From contig PCDI01000017.1 of assembly GCA_002778195.1 (NCBI GenBank), forward strand, positions 622,872 to 686,871: DNA of 64,000 bases. Direction: 5' to 3'. A program made the position numbers and the translations under genes. The stretch comes from Raffaelea ambrosiae (lineage: Eukaryota; Ascomycota; Sordariomycetes; Ophiostomatales; Ophiostomataceae). The notes below the pieces were generated by a model. That model saw nothing but the letters and a program-made list of their open reading frames with translations, had not been told where the DNA came from and made no database searches. This document shows, in pieces, positions 1 through 10,099 of the stretch. The stretch's first letter is position 1. Each line of letters begins with the position of its first letter.

Positions 1-595
1 TCCCAGTTCTCAGTTGTTCTCAGTTCTCGGTTCTCAAATGTTCTGGCTTGTCAATGCGTCTTTCCGTTGTTCTACAATTTCAACTGCTTGGACCCGTACA
101 CCTCTGCTTATGATCTACTGTTCTTGTGGCCTGGCCAGAATGCTCTCTCCTCTGGCCCCGTCGGCGAGAATCCCGACGCTCCAGGTCTTCTCCGCACTTC
201 CAAGACGTCTCTCCGCATGGACAATGCTACCCCAGACTGGAGAATCTGGGGAAAGTCAGGCTCTGCAATCTCCTTTGCACTGGACCAGAGCTCCCCTTTG
301 CCGGGAACAACGCCGACGCATGGCAAAACGCACCACGTAGTGCCACCGACACCCAATACCGTGCTCGACAAGATGCGCGTAGCCCGTTGCTGCTTTCGTC
401 CCTGTTCTTGGTTCTCTTGGTTGCGTTCACTTTCTCTCGGTCATTCTTCCCTTTCTTTCCTTGCGTGCTTGATCCTTCGTTTTCATGCATTCTTCTTTCT
501 TTCTCGGTTCTGTCACGAGACAAATTGGCCCCTTGTTCACATTGCCTAGCATGGTCCCGTGTCCTAGTTATTGCGTATTTTGTGTTCCGTCGTCT
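1..595. other. Left edge, no gene recognised
   Basis: Several overlapping short frames are open in this stretch, but none has a recognisable motif. The first 40 bases repeat a CAGTTCTC-like octamer. The 3' untranslated region of the minus-strand dehydrogenase gene that ends at 596 probably lies here. Confidence 0.5.
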
Positions 596-1681
596 CTACG
601 TAGAAGAGCCCCCCCCTCCTTGCCCCCTCGATGCCTCCACAGCCTTTCTGTTTACTGGCGTCAGGGGCTCCCCGACCACCTCTCCGCTGCTGCCCACCAC
701 GGCTAGAATGTTCTTCATGGCATTCCGCTCAAAGTTGATCCGCGTGTCCAGGGCGCCGCCGCCAATGTGCGTCGTCAGCGTCACATTCTCCATGGCCGCC
801 AGCTCCCGGCTGACCTGCGGCTCGTAGTAGTGCACGTCCAGGCCGGCGGCCGCGAGATGCCCGCTCTTCAGCGCGTCCACGAGGGCGGCCTCGTGGACGA
901 CGGGCCCGCGGGCCGTGTTGATCAGGCGGGCGCCCGGCTTCATGGCGGCCAGCGCCTCGCGGCCGATGAGGTCCTGGGTGTGGGCGTTGAGCGGCGTGTG
1001 CAGGCTGACGCAGTCGGCCACGGCGAGCAGCCCGTGCAGGTCCGGGTGGAAGGTGGCGTCCAGGGCGGCCTCGGTCTCGGCGGGCGCGCGCACAATGTCG
1101 TAGTAGTGGATGTGCATGCCCAGCGCCGCCTTGGCCTTGTGGGCGAGCTTCGTGCTGATGGCGCCCAGGCCGACGATGCCCAGCACGTGGCCCCGCGGGT
1201 TGGCCGAGATGGTGGCGATGAGGCGGTGCGCCGCCATGAAGGCGTCCGGGTCGCAGGTGCGGGCGGCCAGCTGGGCACGGGTGAAGTTGCGGAACACGGA
1301 CAGGATCATGAACAGACCCGTGTCCGAGACGGCCTCGTCGCTGGCGCCGGCGCCGTTGGCATACCAGATGCCGCGCCGGCCGAGCGCGTCGACGTCCGCC
1401 CAGTTGAAGCCCGCGCCGGCCGAGGCAAAAATGCGCACCGAGGCCGGCAGCAGGCCGATCAGCTCCGCGTCCCAGTCGCCCATCTCGCCGCCGGTCTGGA
1501 AGTGCGGGCGGAAGATGGCGGCAAAGTCGCCAAAGGTTTTGTTTCTGAGCGCCTGGATGAACGAGGCCCGGTCCGGGCAGTCGTTGTGCACGACGGTGAA
1601 GCGCTGGGCAAACTCATTGTTGTAGACGTCGTGGTTGTATTTGATGGCTTCGCCAAGGTGGAGGACAATCGGTTTGGACAT
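596..1681 (-). CDS. D-isomer-specific 2-hydroxyacid dehydrogenase
   Basis: This intronless gene encodes 361 residues. The family uses NAD(P)H to reduce 2-oxoacids such as glyoxylate or hydroxypyruvate. The dinucleotide-binding turn GLGAIS is at residues 171-176. The catalytic triad is complete: Arg258 in NTARG, Glu287 in YYEP and His305 in THIGGG. The substrate loop ASAGAGFNWADVD is near residues 86-98. I chose the ATG at 1681, giving the start MSKPIVLHL. The frame stays open for 97 codons further upstream, but that part is only KKEERR-type repeat read from a pyrimidine microsatellite. The C-terminus ends in a Gly/Ser-rich tail. The substrate cannot be read from the sequence; glyoxylate/hydroxypyruvate reductase is most likely. 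The gene is divergent from the flavocytochrome b2 gene at 2384. Confidence 0.93.
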   Translation of the reverse strand: MSKPIVLHLGEAIKYNHDVYNNEFAQRFTVVHNDCPDRASFIQALRNKTFGDFAAIFRPHFQTGGEMGDWDAELIGLLPASVRIFASAGAGFNWADVDALGRRGIWYANGAGASDEAVSDTGLFMILSVFRNFTRAQLAARTCDPDAFMAAHRLIATISANPRGHVLGIVGLGAISTKLAHKAKAALGMHIHYYDIVRAPAETEAALDATFHPDLHGLLAVADCVSLHTPLNAHTQDLIGREALAAMKPGARLINTARGPVVHEAALVDALKSGHLAAAGLDVHYYEPQVSRELAAMENVTLTTHIGGGALDTRINFERNAMKNILAVVGSSGEVVGEPLTPVNRKAVEASRGQGGGGSST

Positions 1682-1734
1682 GTTGCGAGCAAAAGAGAAG
1701 CACCAGCAGTGTTGCTCTTGGAGATTCTTCCTGG

Positions 1735-1955
1735 CTTTTTCTTTCCTTTCTTTTTTCTCTTTTTTTTTTTCTTCCTTCTTCCTTCTTCCTTCTTCCTTCT
1801 TCTTTCTTCTTCTTTCTTCTTCTTTCTTCTTTCTTCTTTCTTCTTTCTTCTTTCTTCTTTCTTCTTTCTTCTTTCTTCTTTCTTCTTTCTTCTTTCTTCT
1901 TTCTTCTTTCTTCTTTCTTCTTTCTTCTTTCTTCTTTCTTCTTTTTTTCTTTTCC
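1735..1955. repeat. 221-nt uninterrupted pyrimidine tract with a heptanucleotide microsatellite
   Basis: Every base on the plus strand from 1735 to 1955 is C or T. It opens with irregular CTTCC units, then has three 10-nt TCTTTCTTCT units at 1801-1830. Roughly 17 copies of the 7-mer TTTCTTC follow, to about 1942. The tract ends about 54 nt upstream of the dehydrogenase ATG, so it lies in the leader or core promoter of that gene. Confidence 0.95.
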
Positions 1956-2383
1956 AAAGCCAATGTCTGCAAAGCTGGTATAACTGGAGCTTAAGCTATT
2001 TCTTGCCTTTTCCCCATATTGGCTGTGGTTTCTCTCCTCGGCACGCATGCCTGGCCAGAATGACGCCAGCCGAAAAGCAAAAAAATTGGAGAAGCAGCAC
2101 CGAGACGCTCGCCCTGCCTGGCTCGGAGAGAAGTCCGATGCAGGGTATGTTCGCCCCGAGGCGCGCAATCTCCAACGCCCCCCCCCCCCCTGTTCCGGGG
2201 TCGGCCATAAACCGGGTTATTATTGACGGGCCAAGCTCATCCAAGAGCTCCCAGGTCGGTCGACCACTGCGTTTAATTGGCGCGAGAGACTGTCTGCAAT
2301 TCCTCCGTCTTGGTTTTGCGACTAACGGCGGACACTAGACAAGACACGGGGGATCGTGTGGAAGACTGGAGTGCTGCACGACG
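1956..2383. promoter_or_regulatory. Intergenic promoter region between two divergent genes
   Basis: Together with the pyrimidine tract, this makes up the 0.7 kb between the start codons at 1681 (minus) and 2384 (plus). It holds a run of 12 C at about 2179-2190. I see no convincing TATA box. Its role as a shared promoter is inferred from the divergent layout only. Confidence 0.45.
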
Positions 2384-4592
2384 ATGGATACAGACAAGCC
2401 CGTGCAAATTACGACAGCCGAACTCGGACGACACAACTCGAGAGACGACTGCTGGATTGCTGTGCACTCGAGCGTCTGGGACCTGACTGAGCTCCTCGAC
2501 GAGCATCCTGGTGGACCGGAAGGCAAGTGTTTTGTCTTTAAAAGAGGTCCCCTCAGCTCAGCAGCTGGTGACTGACGGACGTGTTCTTGCTGTCGCTTAG
2601 TTTTGCTCCAAGTCGCCGGCCAGGACGGCACCGAGACATTCGACCAGATCCACGCTCCTGGTTTGATCGAAGAGAACCTTTCCCTTGACAAGTACAAGGG
2701 CAAGCTCTTCGCAGAAGCGACCGCCACCACCCCAGACCGGGTTGTCAAGAAGCCCACGGCTCAGGACGCGCGCCAGCCCGAACCAGCCGCGCACGAAGAG
2801 CTTCCCCAAGAGCTCCCAGGCAGCAGCAACAACAGCAACCGCGCCAACAGCAACAGCAGCAGCAGCAGCAGCAGCAGCATCGCCATGGCGAACAGCAAAA
2901 CGCAGCCCGAGGAAAACGGGGCCACCCAGGGCAACAAGCCTCCCCTCCACACGCTCCTCAGCGTGGCCGACTTTGTCCAGGTGGCCAGCCGCGCCCTCAC
3001 GCCCAAGACCTGGGCCTTCTACTCGTCCGCCGCCACCGACCTGGTCACCCACCAGCAGAACCGGGCCCTGCTGCGCCGCATCATGGTCCAGCCCCGCGTC
3101 CTGCGCGACGTCGCTCAGGCCGACTTCCGCCGCACCATTCTCGGATGCCCGGCCGACGCGCCCTTCTTTGTCAGCCCCGCCGCCATGGCCCGCCTGGCCC
3201 ACCCGGACGGCGAGCTGGCCATGGCCCGCGCGACCGGCCGCGAGGGCATCATTCAATGCGTGGGTGGCCTCTGCAGTCCTGAAGTGCACTGGAGTGCTAC
3301 TTTGCAGGTCCTTGGACAGCGATCTCTTCCCGTGCTGACCCCCCTCTTCCCCCCCTTCCCCCCAGATCTCGAGCAACGCTTCCTATACGCTGTCGCAGAT
3401 CGTCCAGGCCGGCCGCCCCGGCCAGCCGTTCTTCTTCCAGCTGTACGTCAACAGCAACCGCGCCAAGACGGCCGACATTCTCCAAAAGGCCCGCGACCTC
3501 GGCATCAAGGCCATCTTTCTGACCGTCGATGCCCCCGTGCCCGGCAAGCGCGAGGCCGACGAGCGCCTCGCCGCCGGCCAGGGCGCGACCTCGGCCATCA
3601 GCGGCGCCACGGCCAAGGACGACAAGAAGGGCGGCGGCCTGGGCCGGCTGATGGGCCAGTACATTGACAAGTCCCTGGCCTGGGCCGACCTGGCCTGGAT
3701 CCGCGAGGTCTCGGGCGGCCTGCCGATCGTCCTCAAGGGCATCCAGACCGTCGAGGATGCGAAGCTGGCCGCCGAGCACGGCGTCGATGCCATTTTCCTG
3801 TCCAACCACGGTGGACGGTCCCTCGACACGTACGTAATTTTTTTTTTTTTTTTCCTCACTTCGTTCGCTTCTTTTTTTCCCTCACTTTGTTCGTTTTCTT
3901 TTTTTTTCTTCCTCACTTCGTTCGCTTCTTTTTTGCCCTCACTGTCCCTTCTCACTTTGTTCTGTTTCCTTTCTCTTTTCTCTTTTCTACTTCCCCATTT
4001 GTTCTTCCTCACTGCCTCCGTCACTGCGTCCTGGGTCTAACATTCTAGGTCACAACCTGCTATTCTCAACCTGCTTGAGCTCCGCCTCCGGTGCCCCGAG
4101 ATCTTCTCCAAAATGGAGGTCTACGTCGACGGCGGCTTCGAGCGAGGCCTCGACATCCTCAAAGCCCTTGCCCTGGGTGCCACTGCCGTCGGTCTGGGCC
4201 GGCCGTTTATGTACTCTGTCCTCTATGGGCAAGAGGGGACAGAGCACATGATACAGAGTAAGTTTTGCTCCCAATCAATCTTTTTCTTTTTTTCCTTCTT
4301 TTTGTTCTTTTTTCTTTCATTCTGTTTTATTTTCCGCCTTTTCATTTTCATTTTTTTTCTCATTTGTTTTTCCTTTTCCCTTTTTCTTTCTTTCTTTCTA
4401 CCCCCTCTGACCTGGGAACTAACACATCCAGTCCTCAAAGATGAAATTGACGTCTCCATGCGTCTCTTGGGCGTCACCAGCCTCGACCAGCTGACGCCAG
4501 AGGTCCTGAACACGTCCGTCCTGGAGCCCATGCTGAGAGACCTGAGCAAATTCCGACCTATCCCCCCGCGGACAGCCGTGGCCAAATTGTAA
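2384..4592 (+). CDS. Flavocytochrome b2-type L-2-hydroxyacid (L-lactate) dehydrogenase
   Basis: The gene has five exons: 2384-2522, 2601-3259, 3366-3829, 4049-4257 and 4432-4592, giving 543 residues. An N-terminal cytochrome b5 domain carries the heme-ligand histidines His41 (HPGG) and His64 (FDQIH). A Ser/Asn-rich linker encoded by AGC repeats follows. The FMN-dependent alpha-hydroxyacid oxidase barrel has Tyr293, Asp321 in LTVDAP, Lys390, catalytic His414 and Arg417 in SNHGGR, and the FMN-phosphate motif GLGRPFM. The family oxidises L-lactate, or sometimes glycolate or mandelate, and passes electrons to cytochrome c. No mitochondrial presequence is visible, unlike yeast Cyb2, so a cytosolic form is possible. 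Intron 1 uses a GC donor. Introns 3 and 4 are very T-rich. Confidence 0.93.
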
Positions 4593-5526
4593 AACGAGGA
4601 TTGAAAAAAGGGATCATTTTGTTGTGAGTTTGATCTATATACTATTAAAAGATTTGGAAAAGTGAATGAAGCGATGAAAACTCCGGCATTGTCTCACACT
4701 GTCTCACACTGTCTCACTGTGTCTCGCTGTGAGGGAAAAATGGGGCAACAGGTCTTGTTAGACCCGAACCACTGAGAACGCTCTGAATATATGGGAAATC
4801 GTATTATATAAAGACACGCGCTTAATTAGAAGAGGGCCTAGAGAAGAATGCATACAGGAATCAAGAGACGGTGGGCAGAAAATGATGCCAGACAATTGAC
4901 CTTTCTTCCCTGCGTGGCTGGCCCGTCTCAACTCAGCCTGGCTCAGCTTGGCTCAGCCTGGCCCAGCCTGGCCCAGCCTGGCTCAGCCCTACACATCTAC
5001 ACACAGGATGAATTGTGCCGTGCAGCGGTGGTGCAATTTGGCGTAAGTCTCGTGGCATTGTATGTATTTTCTTTTTCCTGTTCATATGCAGCCGTGGCAT
5101 GACGTGTTTTTTAAAAAAGATAACGAAAACTCGACACCCTTGAATTCCCGACACTTTCCCCTGTCCACCAGATGAAGAAAACCCAAAAAGTGCAAGAGTC
5201 CCCTCCCTCCCCCCCCGAAATTCGCGCCGCCATGAAATCAATGTAAAATGCCCATGATTTGTTCCCCATCGGATTGCCCCAGTAACCGAAGATTGGAAAA
5301 ACAAAGGGGGTATATAGAAAATGAAATAAATAGAAACAGCACAGAGTGGAATCGTCGCCAATAAAGCAGAAAAACATTTATGCCTCCCACCTCACCAAGG
5401 CTATACGTATGCTTTTCAAGGATCAAGGTTTTGTCGACAGATCATCGACTCAACAACATCTCCTTTGTTTTCCCCCGGGAGTGAACTATCCGGTTCGGCT
5501 TAGACAGAAAAAGTAGAGGCACCGCT
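4593..5526. other. Spacer between convergent genes, with tandem repeats
   Basis: No gene is supported here. There is a short GTCTCACACT tandem array at about 4690-4735. A second array, of about six GCTCAGCCTG decamers, is at 4929-4988. A TATATAAAG element at about 4806 has no gene behind it. The 3' untranslated regions of the two flanking genes are likely here. Confidence 0.6.
4929..4988. repeat. Decamer tandem repeat, GCTCAGCCTG type
   Basis: About six head-to-tail copies of a 10-nt unit, alternating GCTCAGCCTG, GCTCAGCTTG and GCCCAGCCTG, with single C/T differences between copies. Confidence 0.85.
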
Positions 5527-7423
5527 TTAGCACCGTCCTTTCCACCGGTCGTCGTCTTGGTGTGCAAAGGCTCTCATCATGCTCATCCAGCTGCTGCTGC
5601 TCTGGGCTTCAAGCGGTACGTCCTTTTCGGGCGGCGAAGCTCTGGGACTCGAGATGAGCGCTTCATCTGCCACGGCCATGTTCCCGTTGTTGCTGCCGGT
5701 GCCGGTGCCAGTGCCGTTGCCCGTGCTGGTGCCGTTGCCCGTGCTGGTGCCAATGCCCAGACCGTTGGGCATAGGACTGCGGCTGTGACTACTGCCCCCT
5801 CTCGGCGTTGTGGTGCCTCCCGACGGGACACCACCATTGCTGCCGCTGCTGTTCTCTGTCTGGTGCTGTTGCTGCCGCAGTTGCCGCCGCCTCTGCCGGG
5901 CCATCCGCTCAACCGCTTTGCCAAAGTTGGCCTTGCGGCCGCCACGCGCCTTGATCTCGCGTTGCTTGGCAGCGTGCCACTCTGCAGGCCGACGACGCGT
6001 CCAATGGACTCGGGGGTCCAGGAACACGTATCGATATGAAGAAGGGGACGAAGAGGATGTGGTCAAAGGCGGTAGCAATGAAAAGCGCTCGTTTCCGTAC
6101 GCTGACACGGGCGTTGCTGTTGGTTCCAGAAGAGGAGACGGCAGAGCGCTGCCGCCAGCCACAGCTGCAAGTATCATCCCCGTCTTGGATGGCACGGTAA
6201 CTCCTGGTGGTGGCGATGCAGCACCCTCCTGGCTGTAGATGTGGGCTTCGAGAGGGAGCGGCGGGCCCGACTGGGCACGGATATAGGCCTGTCCGCCGAG
6301 GCCGATGGCGGACAGCCGATCGTAGTCCTGTAGCCGGTTGTTTGCGGCTTGGTTCAGGATTTGCGAGAGACGCACCGTGCTCAAGGAGGCAGAAGGCGCA
6401 GCCAGAGAGGACTGCGCATCTCTGTCCCCGTTGCCGTTGATGGCCGGCTCTCTGCCGGCTTCTCGAGGCTCTCCCCATCTTGTCCTTGCCTCGGCAACTC
6501 CTGGACCTTGCGGAAAAGGCGTGGGTAAGCCCAGAGCGTCCCGACTTGGCGCGTTCCCTGCTGCTGGCTCTGATATAGTCTGTCTGACTGACCGGGATGC
6601 AGCTTCGGCTGCTGGTCTTGGCGTATTGGCTGTCGGCTGCAGCGGCGCTGCTTCTTCTGCAGTGCCTGCGCGGAAGCGTTTGCTTCGGTCAGCATGCCAC
6701 CAATCCTTGACCCCTGGGTTCAGGGTGCGCGTGTTGTGTGTGCTGTCTTGGTTGGAATCGAGGCTATGTCCACGACTGGAAGCGCCGTTGTTGAGTGTTG
6801 CCCCGGTTTTGCCGTCATTTGTGACCGGTTCGCCCGTGTTGCTGTGGTCTCTGCCCAATAATGGCGCCATACCAGTGGGAGTACCGCCGCGGATACCGCC
6901 GGGGATACCATTGGGAAAGCCAGCCGCCCGGTTGACCGAGCCTTGCGAGACCGGTGATGCCGGGCCCCCCTCAACACCAGAGGCGTTCCGTGGCCGCAAT
7001 GAAAAGCCGTCGAGACGGTTATCTTCTTGGAAGTCGGCTCTAGACCTCTTTCCCAACAGAGAATCCGACTGGCCCGCTGTAGAGTGTAAGGATGGTATTC
7101 CGCGAGGCCGCTCGCCTTGTTCCCGCGCTGCAGAAAGGCTGCCATTCTGCGCACGAAACAGTGATGCTGCTGCCACTTTCGATGGTAGCGGAGGCCCCAT
7201 GCCGCCTGTGGACGGCATGCGGGCTGTCTTTCTCCGCACAAAGGGTGATCTGCTGCCGTTCCTCAGGGCAGTCGACACTGGGGTTGCTGTTGCTTGTTGC
7301 GTGTCTGGGCGACTACTAGTGGCACCGCTGCCGCTGGCACTCTTGTTAGAGATGCTACTGCTGTGAATGCTGCTAGTGGCACCGCCATTCACAAGGCCGT
7401 TGCCCGTGTTGCCGGACGTTTCT

Positions 7424-7455
<32 letters not shown>

Positions 7456-7965
7456 ACTGCTGGCCTTTTCGGTGTCGGTGCGGCTTCCCCTATCGGGCCG
7501 ACGCGTGGTAACCATCAGCGAGGCCATATGGGTAGAGCATAGAGAGGAACCAGGAAAGACTGGCTCGCTGCATTTGCTAAAAACGCAACACATTGCAGGC
7601 TCGATACTGTCATTCTGGTGCGGATTGGTATCGGCATGGCTGACAGGTTGAGGGGTTCTGCCAGGACTCGAGATCCTGACAGAGGCTGGCCTATCGACAT
7701 GAAAGTTGCTGGCGCCGACATTGCTGGCTTGTTGAGTAGCTGGTTGAGTGGGTGAATGAGCTGGTTGAGCAGCTTGAGTAGCCGGTTGGGTAGCTGGTTG
7801 AGTGGCTGGTTGAGGCGAACCGATGGGGGCATTGCCTGGAGGATGGTTTCCCAGAGCCTGGTGAGTAGACTTCCCCGTCGACATGGCGCTGTCTGGGGAC
7901 TCAGTGTCCTTTTCGCGCTGCTCTGGTAACATGACGCGGTCCTTGACCCCCACGCATCTTTGCAT
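5527..7965 (-). CDS. Large low-complexity protein of unknown function
   Basis: An open frame of about 812 residues starts at the first ATG in frame (7965). The frame is open 9 nt further, and just upstream sits a good acceptor (TTATCAG, AG at 7975-7976) with a CTGAC branch site. The true N-terminus may therefore lie in an undetected upstream exon. Visible features, numbered from the end of that acceptor: PATQ repeats at 56-80; a single Cys/His cluster C130-x4-C135-x10-C146-x2-H149, like half of a KANSL2/INO80D-type C3Hc3H finger; a poly-Ser tract from CAG/CTG repeats; and a Gly/Thr/Asn tandem repeat near the C-terminus. The most conserved-looking part is basic, near 655-715 (DPRVHWTRRRPAEWHAAK, then an Arg/Gln-rich helix). 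A nuclear role is possible but not shown. Confidence 0.75.
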
Positions 7966-10099
7966 CCAGTTCACCTGATAAGGGCGTCAGCCTATAAGGG
8001 CGTGTGAAACAGTAGAGGAGTGAAGCAATAGAGTGATGAGAGAGTAAAGCAATAAAGGAGAAACTTTTAAAGGACAAGCACAATGGGCAAGATGATTAGG
8101 GCAGGGCAGGACAGGGCAGGACAGGGCTGGGCAGGAAAGAGGGAAAACAGGGAAACGCGAAAAAAAAAGCAAGGATGGCCGTCTCAGGTCTTTTCAGTTT
8201 CTTATATTTGGTCACCATCTAGCAGGCGCAACGGCTTCGCAAGACGTGTCCCTCAAAACAAACGTCCATCCCTGAACGTGATTGGAGGATAGCGGCCAGG
8301 GCGGACCACACAGGCACTGCAAACAGCACAGTTGTGCGGTCTATTGAGCCCCAGGGCGCCATCGACCGAATGTCCGCCACAGCCTTTGGCCCCGGCACCA
8401 GATAGGGGCGCCAACACGAGATTGGCAGCGGGTAGAAGGGGCTCCGAAAGGTGGCAGTGGGCAGCTCGGTTCTCCGGCCGAAGCACAGAGGGCCAGCGCC
8501 ATTGTGGTTCATGAACAACCCTCCCCGTGATCTGGCCGCGCTGGCTATAACCTTGGAGCCAAGCAGGGTTTACCCGAATCGGGCGGGGAGGGCAGCCTGG
8601 CCAACCAGACTCACAGCCACTGCGTCTGTGGTTGATACGGACCAGGATATAAGGGACTGCGCGGACGGCTGCGGGGAGAATGAGGGACCCGGCGCAAGAG
8701 AAACCAGGAGGCCCAGACGCAAGTCTGACCTTTTACCAGCGATCATCACAGACGGGAAGGGGCGGGCGAGGCTGGGCAGATGCGAAGGAGGACGGAGATG
8801 GAGACGTGCAGTGAATTGGGGCTGGGTGAATGTTGTGGTTGGCTGTGGTGGGGTTGAAAATAGACGCGAAAGGCAACACAAAAACACAGAAACGCTGAAT
8901 CGCTGAATCGCTGAAACGCCAAAACACACAAGCACGGGGACACAAGGCAACCTACCACCGGCAGAAACGACTGGCGGTGCCGGCTCTGGGTCATCGGAAC
9001 CGCCGCGCTGCAGAGGACAGAGACATGGACGGGCCGGCTGGCGAGCAGCGGCGGCTTCGGCTGGGGGGGGGGGGGGGGATGCGAAGAGTGCGACCAGAGC
9101 GAGGCAGGAGCAAAGCAGAGCAACAGGGCGAAATAGACGAAACAGATGCAGGTGGCGCGAGATAGAGCGAGATAGGCGGCGGACCCTGGTGCTGGGCAGC
9201 GAAGGCGTGGCAGCGGGTCGGAATGCCGGAACTATAATAATAGGCCAGTGGCTGCGCGGAGCTGCTGGGTGGGCAGGCGCTGGGAAGGTGTCACCGCGGA
9301 CGAGGAGACGGGCGGCGGCGCAGGGGATGACGACAGCGAGACGGAGCGCGATGGCGGAGGCGGCGGGCGAGGGAGTGGGCGAGACGAAGGGAAGGCGAGA
9401 AGAAGAGGTAAGAGAGGAGAGAAGGAGTGCCCCGATTGATAGTCCCAGCGCGAGAAAAATAATAGAGACAATAAAACAAGTAAAAACAGCGAAGGGGACG
9501 GACTAGAGCGAAAAAGCCAATAGTCACGGCGAAAAGGCGCAGGGAAGGCCTGAAAAAAAAAAAAAAAAAAAAAAAGAGCCTAGGGAGAACCAAGGGAAAG
9601 CCCAGGGAACAGCCAGAGAATCCCGACCAGCTGGCGCGCCAGTGAAAGCAGAAGGCGCCCGTCCCCTGCTGGCCGCCACTGCCAAATCCACTCCAAAACC
9701 CCCCCTGCGCTCAGGGACCCGCCGCAGCCTTCTCCGGAAGCAGTGCCCCGGCCCCGGATCAACAATCGGCCGGCGCCAACCCCACTGCGCCGGCAGGAGC
9801 GACCCAGCGCGCCACAGCGCAGCCAGCCGTCGACCACCACCGGCGCAATTAACACGTCGCGCCAAAAGGGGCAGGCGGGGCCAACGCCGCCTTTCTTGTT
9901 TTATTTGGCGATTTGGCGTGTCTTATCGTGAGCGGCCACCCCCCCCCCCCCCCTAAAACTGCCACACATATTGTGTCGTGGCTTTTTTTGGGCTATACAC
10001 CGACGACGCCCGAACAGCACTCTCTGCTGTACCACAACCACAACCGCCTCCCTCCCACCGCCCTGCCTCCGGCCGCCGCGACGTCTGCCTCCCCCGACC
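7966..10099. promoter_or_regulatory. 2.1 kb divergent intergenic region
   Basis: This lies between the orphan gene (minus) and the SCY1-like gene (plus). It contains a GGGCAGGACA-type tandem repeat at about 8098-8135, a CTGAATCG repeat near 8894-8915, 16 G at 9063-9078, 23 A at 9553-9575 and a poly-C run at about 9938-9953. Many short frames are open, but none has motifs or coherent splicing. A non-coding 5' exon of the orphan gene could be here; a GTGAGT donor on the minus strand near 8608-8613 is one candidate. Confidence 0.5.

Noticed and set aside
596..1972. Extended 458-codon form of the dehydrogenase
   Set aside because: The extra 97 codons read Lys/Glu/Arg repeats from the microsatellite. 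The family start is the internal ATG at 1681.
767..2338. 523-codon plus-strand frame
   Set aside because: It is antisense to the 2-hydroxyacid dehydrogenase and continues through the pyrimidine repeat as poly-Phe/Ser/Leu. Long antisense frames are expected in GC-rich genes with C-ending codons.
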